The notes below the pieces were generated by a model, which had not been told where the DNA came from, did not search any database, and saw nothing but the letters and a program-made list of their open reading frames with translations. Positions 52,473-63,413 of a stretch of DNA of 64,000 nucleotides are shown in pieces (position 1 is the stretch's first letter; the number at the start of each line of letters is the position of its first letter). A program made the position numbers and the translations under genes. This DNA is from Alitta virens (taxonomy: Eukaryota > Annelida > Polychaeta > Phyllodocida > Nereididae), in contig OW028584.1 of assembly GCA_932294295.1 (NCBI GenBank), positions 7,200,407 through 7,264,406 on the forward strand. Reading direction: 5' to 3'.

Positions 52473-55400
52473 TTATGCACATAAACTATAAAGCTCTCTT
52501 TCCTTGATGAGGGCTTGCTGATCATCAGAAACAGAGTCAAAGTCAGCCATGATTTTAAGGTCAACTTGCTGTTTACTTTCAACGAACCACCTGATTAAGT
52601 CCTTGCCCAGGGCATCTACTATGATGTCATCTGCTTGGAGGGCTTGTAGACCTTCTTCAAGAGTCAATGGCAAAAGGTGTGCCTCAGGGTCACTCTCTTT
52701 TGGTAATGGTAGTTTGTTAATAACCCCATCTAATCCTGCAGCTACAGTTGCTGCTAATACTAAGTAAGGGTTACAAGCTGCAGGGATTCTGTTCTCCACC
52801 AAACAATCACCAGGAGAATTATTCTTCACCCTGAAGGCTACATCTCTGTTATCTACCCCCCAATCTGACTTGTGGGGTTTCATTGCTAGCCCATTCTTCC
52901 TGTAGCCATTGGTAGTAGGGGAAAACAACGCAGTTATGGCCCTACCATGCTTGCATAAGCCTCCTAACCAGTTCAAAGCTAATTCAGATAGATGACAGTG
53001 ACCATTTATATCATAAAAGAGGCTAGTCTTCATATCTTTAGACCACAGGGAGTGGTTGTAATGGTAGGTGTTGCTCCTGTCCACCCAAGGCCTAAACATG
53101 AAGTTAGCCAACATCCCATGCTGAGCAGCCATCTCTTTTAAACCATTTCTAAAAACAAACGCCTGGTCCGCTGCTATAATACCTGGTTGTTCCTTGATGA
53201 CAAATTCAAACTGACCTGCAAAGAATATTTGAAGAAGAATATGAAAAGGAATGGGCTCATGCAGACTGAACTGTTAACATTCATTTGAGCAATCAATTAT
53301 CTAAAATCGTCTCATCGGATATCGGTTTTCCAATTTTTGGATTTCATTTCCTATAATACGAACAGGCATTCCAGCCTAAATATGGTTTTGTCGTGTCTTA
53401 TAAGAAAATATTAATCATAGGCACAAATATAAAATGGCTTTCTGTCATAGATGAAAATCTTGCCTTTCTCATTACAGCATTTACTTTAAACTTGGGAGAA
53501 ATGATTTACAGCCACAATTGGAGGAACTAATTAGATAAAATAAAAAATATCTTAATATCAAATTACCTGGAGCAGCTTCAGCGTGAATGGCAGTTGTTGA
53601 AATTCCCACTTGCTGAAATTTCTTTTCAGCATCAAACAAGAGTTTCCCAAACTTTGAAACCAAATGATCTTCGTAAACCCTGATGCCATCATAGACAGGA
53701 ATGCCTGGAGTATTTTATTTGATTAAATATTAATATGATACACTCAATTTGTCTATTTAACACTCCAAAAATAAGCAAACATTATTTTTGCCAGTATCTA
53801 TAGCACACCCAATATATGTAAATTCAAGTACAACTTCTCTGATTAGTGCTCTGTGACTAAAATATCCTAATACAGCTGTAAATACAACTGTTTCGGATTT
53901 TTAATATTATTTTATATATAGCTTTGTTTTGGATTTTTTTATATATAACTCCTTTGATTAGTGTTCTGTGGATTAATTATCTGAAGTATTCTTGCTAGAT
54001 GATATTATCAAACTATTAGGTTCCATTGTTATCATTTATTTTTTACTTCTTGTTTTTCTTACATCGTAAATAACCATATATTATCTAATCATAACAGAAA
54101 GGGAAAATATGCTTGTAGCACCTTCCTTATGTCTTTTTCCCATATAGTTTAATTTAATTTGTGAGGTCAGAAATGCTGTGTGTACTCAATTGTGGAAGTT
54201 TTGAAACAATAAACAAATTAATGTCATTGCAGCCATAGCTCCTTGGGAGTTGTTAGCATGTTCTTACCAGTTTTCATGTCTTCCAGGGTGAACTCCATTT
54301 CGCCGGATGACTTCAAACTGTAACCCTTCTCAGCCAACACCTGCAGTTGTTTCTTAGCTGCAGATCTACATGAAGGGACTGCAGTTTTGTCAATTCCATC
54401 CACAATCCAATAAGATTCACAAAGTACTTCTCCAACTTTGTGATTGTCATCCCCAGCCCAGGGCAAAGGGTAAATGTATGTTGATTCTGGTAGAGATAAA
54501 ACATTTCCTTGGTGCATTGATTCAATTTCTTTCAATTTTAGATAATGGTTCTGGATACCCATGGCAACAGCATCTAAAGATACAAGAAATATAGCGTAAT
54601 GATGAGATGATCAGGCTTGCAATCCACACCATGTAAGACATTTAACCTATGTGTGGAGTCTTTTAGTTGCCTCAGCATAGACACCGAGTACAAGGCACCT
54701 CCAATTTAATGTCTCATCCAGCAGGAATGTAGCTCATGAAGAGTGCCCGGGCTTGGGATCAAAACCTGGGTCCCAGCACCTTCAGCAGAGCTGGCCAATG
54801 TGTTACTGATGGATGCCTTAACTATTGGGCCTCAGCTGCTAAAATTGACATTAACATAAACAAATGATTCATTTTCTGTTTATAGGTATTACAAAAATTG
54901 CATGTTTTTTGTTTTTTTGCTGTTGTATAGTTGAGTAACATGTTTACCTGTGGTAATGTCTTGAGTTAAATGCTTGAATCAATGACTTATTAGGCTGAAG
55001 TTCAGTCAAACAATCCAAAGTAAAGAATTTGTTTTAAGCCATATAGCCCTGGTGTGGTCTCATGACATGCTGGTCAACAGTTTAACTCAAGCTCCATGGG
55101 CAGTGACCAACACATACCAAAAACAGACGTGAATGATCTTGTGGATAAACGCTACTTCAGATATAATTTACCAAGCTACTCTTTTAATATTTATAGCAAC
55201 TGGGTGGCCTACTAAGGCATCTACCATTTCCATATTGGCCAACTCTGCTGAAGGTCCTGGGTTCAATCCCTGTCCTTGGCACTCTCCATGAGCTACATCT
55301 CAGCAGTTGCATTATATGTTAAATTGGAGGTACCTTGTATATATATATATATCTATGTCTATGCTGAGGCAAATAAGAGACCCCACCCGTGGGGTAAATG

Positions 55401-58400
55401 TGTGACATAGTGTGGTCGCCCAGCCTTACTTTTTCATCATTATGTCTGCCTCTGGCAGCCGGTCACATGTATTGACATTGACATTCAAAAGTAACCCGTA
55501 TGCAGGTAACAAATACATTTCCTGGTTATAAAGACTTTTAGGTTAGTTCTGTCAGAGTTGAATCATTTATGTATAACTTATACATCCTGGTAATGACTGG
55601 AAATCCCCCAATCTAAAAATAGCATCACAGGAAGTTCAGTGGTGAAATCCCCGAAATCTAAAAATACATTCATTGGGAAAACCCCAATATATAAATAACC
55701 CTAAGGAAGCAGCAGCTACCAAGCTTCCCCCATGTGCCAGCAGCATGCCACCATGTGCAGATGGCTATGAAATCACGAACCAACATAAAACAGAATTGTA
55801 TGCTTGCTCCTCATCATTGAAATGGCAGAGAACAGAGATATCGCTTTGATCAATGAATATTTTCAAGAAATTCTAAATTCATTTGATGATGCTGAGCAAT
55901 TAGCGGTATTTGCTAATAGCAATGATCTTGCTAGAGACCCACAAGTTATTTCAAGATACAATGAACTTATTTTACCCTATAATGACTTCTCTGAAATGCT
56001 TCAAAATTTCAACAATTCACTTGACCAATCAACTTATTTCACCCTACAATAATTTCGCTGAAATGCTTCAAAATTACAACAATCAACAAGACTTATTTCT
56101 GTTTGCACACAGAAACAATCTAATTGAAGATCCGCAAGTTCAAAACAGACTTCAATAGTTACAAAACCATCTTCATTATGGAAAATGTTTCAGACAATTC
56201 AATCATAGAAACTCTTAAGAATTACATCAAAGCAATTGTTAAGGTAATGTTGCATATCCAATTCAAACAACCACTTCATTGCATGAACCAACACCTCAAA
56301 TCAGTCAACCAGTGCAATGCAAATGCTATAATTGTAATGTTTGTGGTAAATCTTTCACCACTAGCTTTAGGAAGAATACTTATCAAAAGAAATGTTCGGG
56401 TATCAAAGAATGCGTACATTGTCATACAATATTTACTTCAGTTTCTTTATTCAGTGTACATAAATGATGAAATGTCTGCACTGTAACAAACAATGCAAAG
56501 TTTCTATGCAAAGCAAACACACAAAACTTAAATGTCAACTTCCTAAGAGAGCAAAACACAAATGTGTTAGTAAAAAAAATAAACCAAAGAATCCAACAGA
56601 TCTATACCAGCTACCGCAGGTTCCGAGGTTCCGCAGGTTCTGCAGGTTTCCACAGGTTCTGCAGGTTCCCCAGGTTCCCCGGGCATCCCAGGTACCCCAG
56701 GTAGTTTGCGAGGGAGTGTTTGACTGTCAAAAATGTAAGAAAATTTTCACCAATAGTCTCGCTTATGATTCTCACTTGTGTGAAATTAAATGTCACGCAT
56801 GCCACTTGGTGTTCAAATTAGAAAAAAGTTTTGGTAAACATATTTGTACAAAGTCTCGAAAAAGGGTTCTTAGTGATCCAAGCATGCCAAGCAAGCAAGC
56901 GTGCTTGTAAAATTCAATCCCACAATAATGATCAGTCTAATGTTCAACCAAGCACTAATGTACATTCAACTATACAACCGAGTGCACATATTCAGTCAAC
57001 TGTATTATGTGATGTTTGTGGAAGGGGTTTTAACTCTCAAAAAGGGTTGAACACGCATAAATATCAACACAAAACAAATAATGGAATTAAATGAAGACGA
57101 TGTTCAGAATAATTTCAGAATAGACACTCATTATATCTTCATATAAGATGCCCACTCCCCACGAGGCAGAGGCCAAGCTCACATATTATCGATAGAAGAT
57201 GAGGAATTACAAGAATTTTACAATAACTCATTCATTTATGATAACCATGAATTAGGACAACCACAAAGCTTTTAGAACTTTCCAATTGGAGCTGATTTTA
57301 GTATTGAAGATCTTATGGGTTTTGAAATATATGACGATCAAAACCTAACTTTTAAGTTAAACTTATCTTTTGTTTCTATTCTTCAACATATTGAAACTGG
57401 GGATTATAGATATTTTAAAGTGTACAACAATTACCCACTTTTGGATCTTCCGACAAACATTTCTAATAGAACCGATTTAGAAAAACTCAAGGATCAACTG
57501 AATGAATTAGATCTAACAGCGTATATAACTAAAGACAGTCCTAGCACTAAATGGAAATTAGTTCCAATAACTAACGTTAGATTCTATATTACGGCTTCCC
57601 TTTAGGTCATGGTGAATTACCAGGTTATATCAAAAACAGCAAATCTATTATCGCCCTGATACATAGTTTTAATAAAAAGAAATATAAAGACAACCTTTGT
57701 CTATTCAGATGCTTAGCATATCATAAAGACAGAGATTTGTACAGAACCAACAGAGATTTTGAAGAAAAAGTAGTTGACCTTTCAGTTAAATGTCAACATA
57801 TTTTCTTTACACGTAGATGAAACTGCACACCCCATGTCTAAATCAGCTCATAGATACACAAATGCTTTGAATTTGAATCTTTACGAGTATCACTTATCAT
57901 AGTAAATATCAATGCTCAAACTGTGAAAAGCATTTCAAAACTTTATACCTCTGTGAAAGACACAGCCAAACGTGCACATTAGAAACAAAATATCAATTTC
58001 CAGGTGGTTTGTACGATAAGAAACAAAAAAAATGTTGAACGGTTAGAAGAATTTGGAATAGACGTCCCCAATGATGAACAATTTTACGAATATTTCATAG
58101 TTTACGACTTTGAGGCTTATCTGAAAAAGATAGAAAAATTATTCAGTAGAAAACACCATAATGTCAGCAGAGCACATACCAATTAGTGTTAGTATTTGTA
58201 GTAATATTTCAGACTTTAAAGAAGCCTATTGTATAATTGAACAATAGAGAGAAGCTTGTTAAATCAATGCTTGCATACATGATAAAAATTCAAACAACTG
58301 CACAAGCACTCATACAAGAGAAACTTAGTTATGGTACAGAAGAATTAGAAATACAATTGAATACTGAAGTTGATGAGAAAGAGACTCAAAACATGATTGA

Positions 58401-61400
58401 GACATTCGAACGTTCTTGTACTCAGATCCCAGTTTTGGGATTTAAATTCAGCTAAATATGATATGAATTTAATCAAAAGAAAAATAGCACGCTGTTTAGA
58501 GATGCATAACGCAGAACACAAGTTTATTGTGAAGAAAAACAATTCATACTCCTGTCTAGTGAATAAGAGTTTTAAATTTTCTTAGATGTCATAAATTACC
58601 TAGCGCCAGGCACAAGTTATTCTAGCTTTTTAAAAGCTTTTAAAATTAAAGAATAGGAAGGATATTTTCCATACACATTTTTTGATCATCCATCTAAACA
58701 CAATTATCCAGAATTACCACCATACGAAGCTTTCTACTCTAATTTAAAACAATGTAATTTTCTGGGGGCATTTGAAAATTACTAATGGTATATGAGTTGT
58801 TTTAAAGATTTTCTTATTTGGTATAATAATTTAGATGTCACACCATTCGTTAAAGCTGTTATCAACCTACAAGACTTTTATAAGGGGAAGCAAATAGATA
58901 TTTTCAAGAGCGCTATTAGTGTCTCAGGAATAGCAAGACAGTTAGTTTTTTAGAGTGCTAAGAAAAATGGTGCACATTTCTCTCTAATAGATGGAGAAAA
59001 TTCTGGATTATATTTCTGCCAGCTCTCGAGTATAGTTGGAGGTGCTAGCATTATTTTCCATCACTTTAGTCAGAGAGATAAAACATTCATTCGAAATAGT
59101 AATAATCGAGTCAAGAAAATAATCGGCCATGACGCTAATGCGTTATATCTATATGCTTTCTGTAAAGAATTCCCAGTTGGTAGTTTCATTAGACGACATG
59201 CAGAAAACAACTTTAAACCAGTCGTGAGGGATAAATATGATAATATGTTCTATTGAATGGATTATTTAAGTCGTAAAAGAAATATAAAGATTTGGTACAA
59301 ACGAAATGGGAATAAGGAAAAGAGAGATGGATGTTTCTTAGCAGATGGAGTATCTTGTTCCTCTAGTGATAGAAGTATGACAAAAATATATCAGTAGTCC
59401 GCTCTTGAGTAAAAATTTGTTTGAGAAAGAAAAGAAAAAAGGCTTAGCAGCGCCGAAAAGAAGACAGGATGGGAATAACTACTACAAGAGTCTAGGATAT
59501 AAACTTGAGGAAATATGGGAGTGTGAGTTTTTAAAAATGGGTAAAGATACTCCAGACTTACAACAATTCATTGAAAACAAGAGACCAATGTTTTTCAAAC
59601 AAAATCAGAAAACTCTAACAGAAAAGGAAATTATAGAGGTGTCAAACAGGATGAGCTCTTTGGGCGGGGGCCTAGCTCAGAGGTAGCGCTCTGGGCTTCC
59701 AACCGCTGGGTCCCGGGTTCGATTCCCGGTCGAGCCTAAGTTGGATGGCTGTTTCATCCTTCGTCTCATTGCCATGGACTCTGCCTGTCCTAATTAGCCC
59801 ATCAGGTGCAGAAATACAGGACGTAAAGCCCTAACCACCCCACCCTCTTTGGCATGGTAGATGTAGACATTGCAGTACCTGAAGGATGGGAACAAGGTTT
59901 CCAACAACCAGATAACTTATCTCCATATGATTATTTTAATGAGATGTCACCAATATTTTGCACTACAGTTATCCCATTCGAAGCAATGCAAAATTTTGCT
60001 CGTGATTCAGGAATGAATACAAAACCTAGAAGATTACTAGTAGGTGGAATGAAAGCTAAGAAAATATTATTAGCTAGCCGTTTGTTGAAATAGAACATGA
60101 ATTAGTTGTTTCCAAAATCTATCAAGTGATAGAATATGACAGAATGAAATGCTTTCAGGAATTTGTTACGGATGTTACAGAGGCTAGAAGAGCAGGCCAT
60201 AGAGATCCAGATCTCAATATCAATAATTGCTGATTTATCAAATCTTATATGAAATTCTGCCTATGGATCAACTATCCTTAATAAACTGAAGCAATCGGAT
60301 GTTAGATATGTAGAAGGTGAGAATGAGGCTTGTCTCAGAGCTATTTCAAATCCATGACCCAGCTTTCCCCTGAGCATGAATTTTATGAAATTGAATCTAA
60401 AAAAAGACAAGATTAAGTTAGATTTACCAATTCAAATAGGTTTTTTCGTTCTGCAATATGCCAAGTTAAGAATGTTAGAATTCTAGTACGACTTTCTCTG
60501 TAAATATGTTCCAAGAGATAAGTTTCAAATGCTGGAGAAACATTACAAGATGTGATTAAACCTGAGCTCCTAGACAATTACAAAAACGAGTTGAATGGAT
60601 ATTGTTCGGTTAAAGATATTGACCCTGATACACATTGGTTTCCAAGAACGTGTTGTTCAGAACACATGAAATATGACAATCTTTGCCCTGGTCTATTTAA
60701 ACGTGAATACGAAGGTTAGATATAGACTCGGTTCTAAAACCTATATTGTAGCCAACAAAGATCATTGTAAATTTAGTTCTAAAGGTATATCCAAAAACAG
60801 AGTCAAAAACCCACTAGAAATATTTAAAAGACTACTCCCTAGTAAAGTTGACCAAAATGTTTTATCACCATTACCTATAGAAAGATTGATTATTGCAGCA
60901 ATAATAATGATATAAATTACAGTGATCTGACTGATATAGGCAAACTGTGTTTTTGGGAATTTATGTGTACAAGAATACCACTCTTTGTAATTAGATGCTC
61001 TCTCTTCCATCCCCAAAATCTAACTAATTAATTTTCCTATTTTTTCAACCATTTATATCCCAAAAACAAAAATTGGATGCTCACCCTGTCGTGCTAGAGT
61101 CAGCAAGCATGAGCAAGCATAAGAAAGCATGAGCAACCATGAGCAAGCATAAGTTGCTCGTCTTGTCTTCTCTAGATTTTTTTGTAGTTTTACTATTACA
61201 ATTATTTACTTTTGTAAATAAAGGTGTCTTCAGAAGGGAACATTTTAGTCCTGAAGATTTGGCTATTAAGATGAGACAATTTTAGTAAACTACGTGGAGA
61301 ACGGAATATTTCCATATATTTAGCATTGAGGTTTATTGTAACCTGCTTCTTTCCTTGAATGAAAGCATTCTGTAATATGTAGAAATACGAGCAATTCCTA

Positions 61401-63413
61401 TGGTCACATATTCTTGTAAATAACAATTCCATAACTGATGAATTTGCTGCTTTATTCATAAGATCGTCAACAATTATCAAACTATGTCTTTTGGATCAGT
61501 AAAGGCTAACACCTCATCTTCAGTAGGTAACCCTTGATCAAAACGAATATTTTCTATGTCTTTTTGCATTTGTTCGAATGAATTTTGCCAGATACTGTAG
61601 TAATACTTTATAATAGATGGTGGTTGCTCACCAAACAAATGGTTCTTGTTTTGAAGTACTTTCATTATAAAATTAGTCTTTTCTGGGCCGGACTGACCAA
61701 ATATAATATGTGTGGCTCCAGGTTCAAACCCCAACATGTTCACTGTAGCACAACCACTGATTAAATGTTATTATATTTTGTGTATTAGAATTTTATAACA
61801 TCTGTCTAGAGTGTAGAGAATAAACTAGTCAACACTGAGGACAAACCTTGTATGGTTGACCCCCCCACATCCTCACAACCCACTAAACACTAGTTGTAAA
61901 CAATTGTAAACAGTTGTAAACAATTGTAAACAATTGTAAGCAGTTGATAGGGGGGAGTTGGTTATCAAATGAACTGAAGTATATCAGATTTCAGCTTGTT
62001 TTGGTTACTAACTATTCTTATCTAATCAGCATATTCTACAAACAACTACTGAAATGATGGTGATGAAAACTTTATTTAAATCAACCATGAATGGAATGAA
62101 AACATAGATAGAAAGATAGATAGATAGTGGTGGTGGTGGGATTTGATTTGGAGAAATGGAGTGAAAGTGTTGGATTGCTTTAATAGTTTAGAATTGCCAG
62201 TTTGAAGATTTCAGTTCACAAGTTACACAAATGTGTAACCTGTTTTAACAATGTCGCGGCGCGAACGCAAGCTTGTGACATCAAAATTTTGATCAGCCAT
62301 TTTCCTGATTTAAAATTGTTTTATTATTATTTTTTTTAACCTCAAAAAAAAGGTTATTTCTGGCAGATTTTGTAATCTTTCATTTCGTCGAATTGACAAA
62401 TTTTTGCGTTTTGATAACGCACACAATCTAAAATCAATCCATTCTGAGTCCAGATCAGCAAATTCTTGCAGTTTCAATGATACACCAGGAATACCTGGAA
62501 TCACTTTTGATGTTTGAATGATGTGTGGTTTGTAAAATTGGTGAATAGTCACGCTTTGTAAACTGGTTGTATTTGAAGGAAAATCATATCAAGAAGGAAT
62601 TCCTCCGTCATCTCACCAGATTTACAATCACCAATGGCTCGACGTATTTCGTCAAAGAACTTGTTCATAACTGTTGTATCTTTTCAATTAATCTGCTTCA
62701 ACATTGAGTAGAGAAAATGATATCCCTTCTGGAAATAATCTCACCCTCATGCTCCTTTTATATCCTATATAAAGGATACAGGATGACCATTCACCATGCT
62801 GTGTGGTCATAGTGTAATGGGTGGAGCTTGTCGTAGCCATGGTTAGAAGCAGCGCAAACAGAGCAAGCAGTGTAATTGAAGTGGAGTGAGTTGATCCAGC
62901 CTGTATACCCCATCCTCAGGCATCCCAGGCTGCTGGCAGTTGCTCAAAGCTGCTGCTTCCTGAGGGTTATTTTTATATTGGGGGTTTTCCAATGCATGTA
63001 TTTTTAGATTTAGGGGATTTCACCACTAAACTTCCTGTGATGCTATTTTTAGATTGGGGATTTCCAGTCATTACCAGGGGCCTACCTTTCCTTCACATAC
63101 ACAAGATCAAAGAACTGTGAGAGATTAATGCCCTTTTCATTGCGTTTAATGGTCATTATTAATACATTATTATTTAATGAGTAGCTACCCTACGACCAAT
63201 GCTTCAACACTTCACGGTTAATTATACAAATACAATAGCGCCTCTAGACCACCTCTATTTAATACTACTTACCTACTGCCAAGCCAATACCATTCTCCAT
63301 GGCTGACCTGACATGATTCCTTGGAATGGTTTTCCCTCTTGGACAACCGTTTAAGTCAGCAAAGGTGAACCTAACATAGTCGTAATCATTCGCATGTAGC
63401 GGACTTGTAACAA
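52473..63413 (-). CDS. LGSN-like: Lengsin-like glutamine-synthetase-fold protein (3' four exons; 5' end outside)
   Basis: Minus-strand exons 63413-63273, 54573-54268, 53704-53567 and 53215-52473. All junctions are phase 1 and the reading frame is uninterrupted to TAA, giving about 442 residues; earlier exons lie beyond 64000. Exon 1 here carries the beta-grasp segment (VRFTFADLNGCPRGKTIP). The next carries YIYPLPWAGDD. The third has HAEAAPG, joined to QFEF (the PGQ-E motif of glutamine synthetases). The last has HYNHSLW, VENRIPAACNPYLVLAATVA and a lengsin-type tail (ALGKDLIRWFVESKQ). Vertebrate lengsin is a non-catalytic relative of class I glutamine synthetase in lens. In invertebrates the role is unclear, and I cannot tell whether activity is kept. 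The first intron here (8.7 kb) is stuffed with mobile elements. Confidence 0.88.
54640..54850 (-). mobile_element. tRNA-derived SINE, reverse orientation
   Basis: On the minus strand: GAGGCCCAATAGTTAAGGCA (A-box area), GGTTTTGATCCC (B box), then CACTCTTCATGAGCTACATT and TTAAATTGGAGGTGCCTTGT. This matches the copy at 55195-55440 along its length. It lies in the lengsin-like gene intron. Confidence 0.8.
55195..55440 (+). mobile_element. tRNA-derived SINE, forward orientation
   Basis: GGGTGGCCTACTAAGGCATC, then the B box GGGTTCAATCCC (55258-55269), then CACTCTCCATGAGCTACATC, TTAAATTGGAGGTACCTTGT and CTATGCTGAGGCAAATAAGA. It is divergently oriented to the copy about 350 bp upstream. It ends some 145 bp before the Polinton terminal repeat. 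Confidence 0.8.
55586..55717 (+). repeat. Polinton left terminal inverted repeat
   Basis: Begins CCTGGTAATGACTGG and runs to GGAAGCAGCAGCT. It pairs with 62949-63078 with about ten differences, including one indel in a C run. Confidence 0.9.
55822..57094 (+). pseudogene. Zinc-finger segments upstream of the polymerase
   Basis: Overlapping open pieces in different frames: an acidic helical start (from MAENRD at 55822), then several C2H2-like fingers, CNVCGKSF (about 56335), CLHCNKQC (about 56470), CQKCKKIF (about 56728), CHACHLVF and CDVCGRGFNSQKGLNTHKYQH (about 57010-57070). A tandem run of AGGTTCC/AGGTACC words at 56615-56700 inserts a Pro/Arg-rich low-complexity stretch. Frames break near 56050, 56465 and 56905. 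It may be the N-terminal part of the polymerase gene or a separate gene. Zinc-finger domains next to PolB are known in this element class. Confidence 0.6.
57095..60917 (+). pseudogene. Protein-primed family-B DNA polymerase of the Polinton, broken
   Basis: In order: NLCLFRCLAYHK (about 57695), FIVYDFEAYL, the exonuclease I motif (about 58085-58115), GHDANALYLYAFCKEFPVG, motif A (about 59125-59180), VDVDIAVPEGWEQGF (about 59860), GFFVLQYAKLRMLE (about 60440-60480), DIDPDTHWFPRTCCSEH (about 60615-60665) and SKTYIVANKDHCKFSSKGIS (about 60738-60795). Many stops and shifts separate them. Between FQM (about 60525) and GETLQDVIKPELLDNY the motif C region with its Asp-Asp pair is missing, so the copy is catalytically dead. 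A SINE sits at 59664-59844. Only fragments are annotated. Confidence 0.85.
59664..59844 (+). mobile_element. tRNA-derived SINE inside the polymerase, with 8-bp target repeat
   Basis: CTCTTTGG occurs at 59656-59663 and again at 59845-59852, exactly bracketing 181 bp. The head is tRNA-like: A box TAGCTCAGAGG, anticodon-loop-like CTTCCAA, B box GGTTCGATTCC. The pol III boxes look intact, but the anticodon stem is mispaired, so this is a SINE rather than a tRNA gene. Polymerase sequence resumes on both sides (RMSSL before, MVDVDIAV after). It has a different tail from the SINEs at 54.7 and 55.3 kb. Confidence 0.9.
61101..61153 (+). repeat. (AGCAAGCATG)n decamer repeat
   Basis: Five decamers with A/G and C/A variants, between the polymerase and ATPase remnants. 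Confidence 0.85.
61202..61743 (-). pseudogene. Packaging-type (FtsK/HerA-like) ATPase of the Polinton, broken
   Basis: Minus-strand frame 61743-61477 begins MNMLGFEPGATHIIFGQSG, with the Walker A region reading GQSGPEKT (the second Gly of GxGKT is Glu), and ends FTDPKDIV. A shift near 61480-61485 moves to the frame LIIVDDLMNKAANS (Walker B, IIVDD), then SYFYILQNAF, INLNAKYMEIFRSPR and LSHLNSQIF, ending near 61202. The order and motifs fit the Polinton genome-packaging ATPase. The frameshift and altered P-loop imply loss of function. Confidence 0.8.
61892..61945 (+). repeat. (TTGTAAACAA)n decamer repeat
   Basis: Five decamers TTGTAAACAA/TTGTAAACAG just upstream of the ATPase start, inside the element. 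Confidence 0.9.
62310..62700 (-). pseudogene. Unrecognised minus-strand Polinton ORF fragments
   Basis: Two frames in succession: about 62675-62550 (MNKFFDEIRRAIGDCKSGEM...) and 62552-62310 (MTIHQFYKPHIIQTSKVIPG...). They could be one gene with a frameshift near 62555. I do not recognise the product. The position between the ATPase and the right terminal repeat is where small structural genes are often found, but that is inference. Confidence 0.4.
62949..63078 (-). repeat. Polinton right terminal inverted repeat
   Basis: Reverse complement of 55586-55717, ending GATTTCCAGTCATTACCAGG with one G more or less at the C/G run. It lies about 195 bp from the lengsin-like exon at 63273. Confidence 0.9.

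Larger units (their letters stand above)
55586..63078. mobile_element. Polinton/Maverick-like element, 7.5 kb, decayed
   Basis: Terminal inverted repeats of about 130 bp (CCTGGTAATGACTGGAAATC at the left, its complement at the right) enclose zinc-finger segments, a protein-primed family-B DNA polymerase (plus strand) and a packaging-type ATPase (minus strand). This gene set and arrangement fit Polinton/Maverick elements, which are virus-like DNA transposons. It is about half the usual 15-20 kb: I see no retroviral-type integrase, protease or capsid genes. All genes carry frameshifts or stops. No 6-bp target duplication was evident at the edges (ATACAT left, GGCCTA right). Confidence 0.85.

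Noticed and set aside
59664..59740. tRNA-Gly (TCC) gene
   Set aside because: The pol III boxes and a TCC anticodon-like loop are present, but the anticodon and acceptor stems do not pair properly, and the unit has a SINE tail and target repeat.
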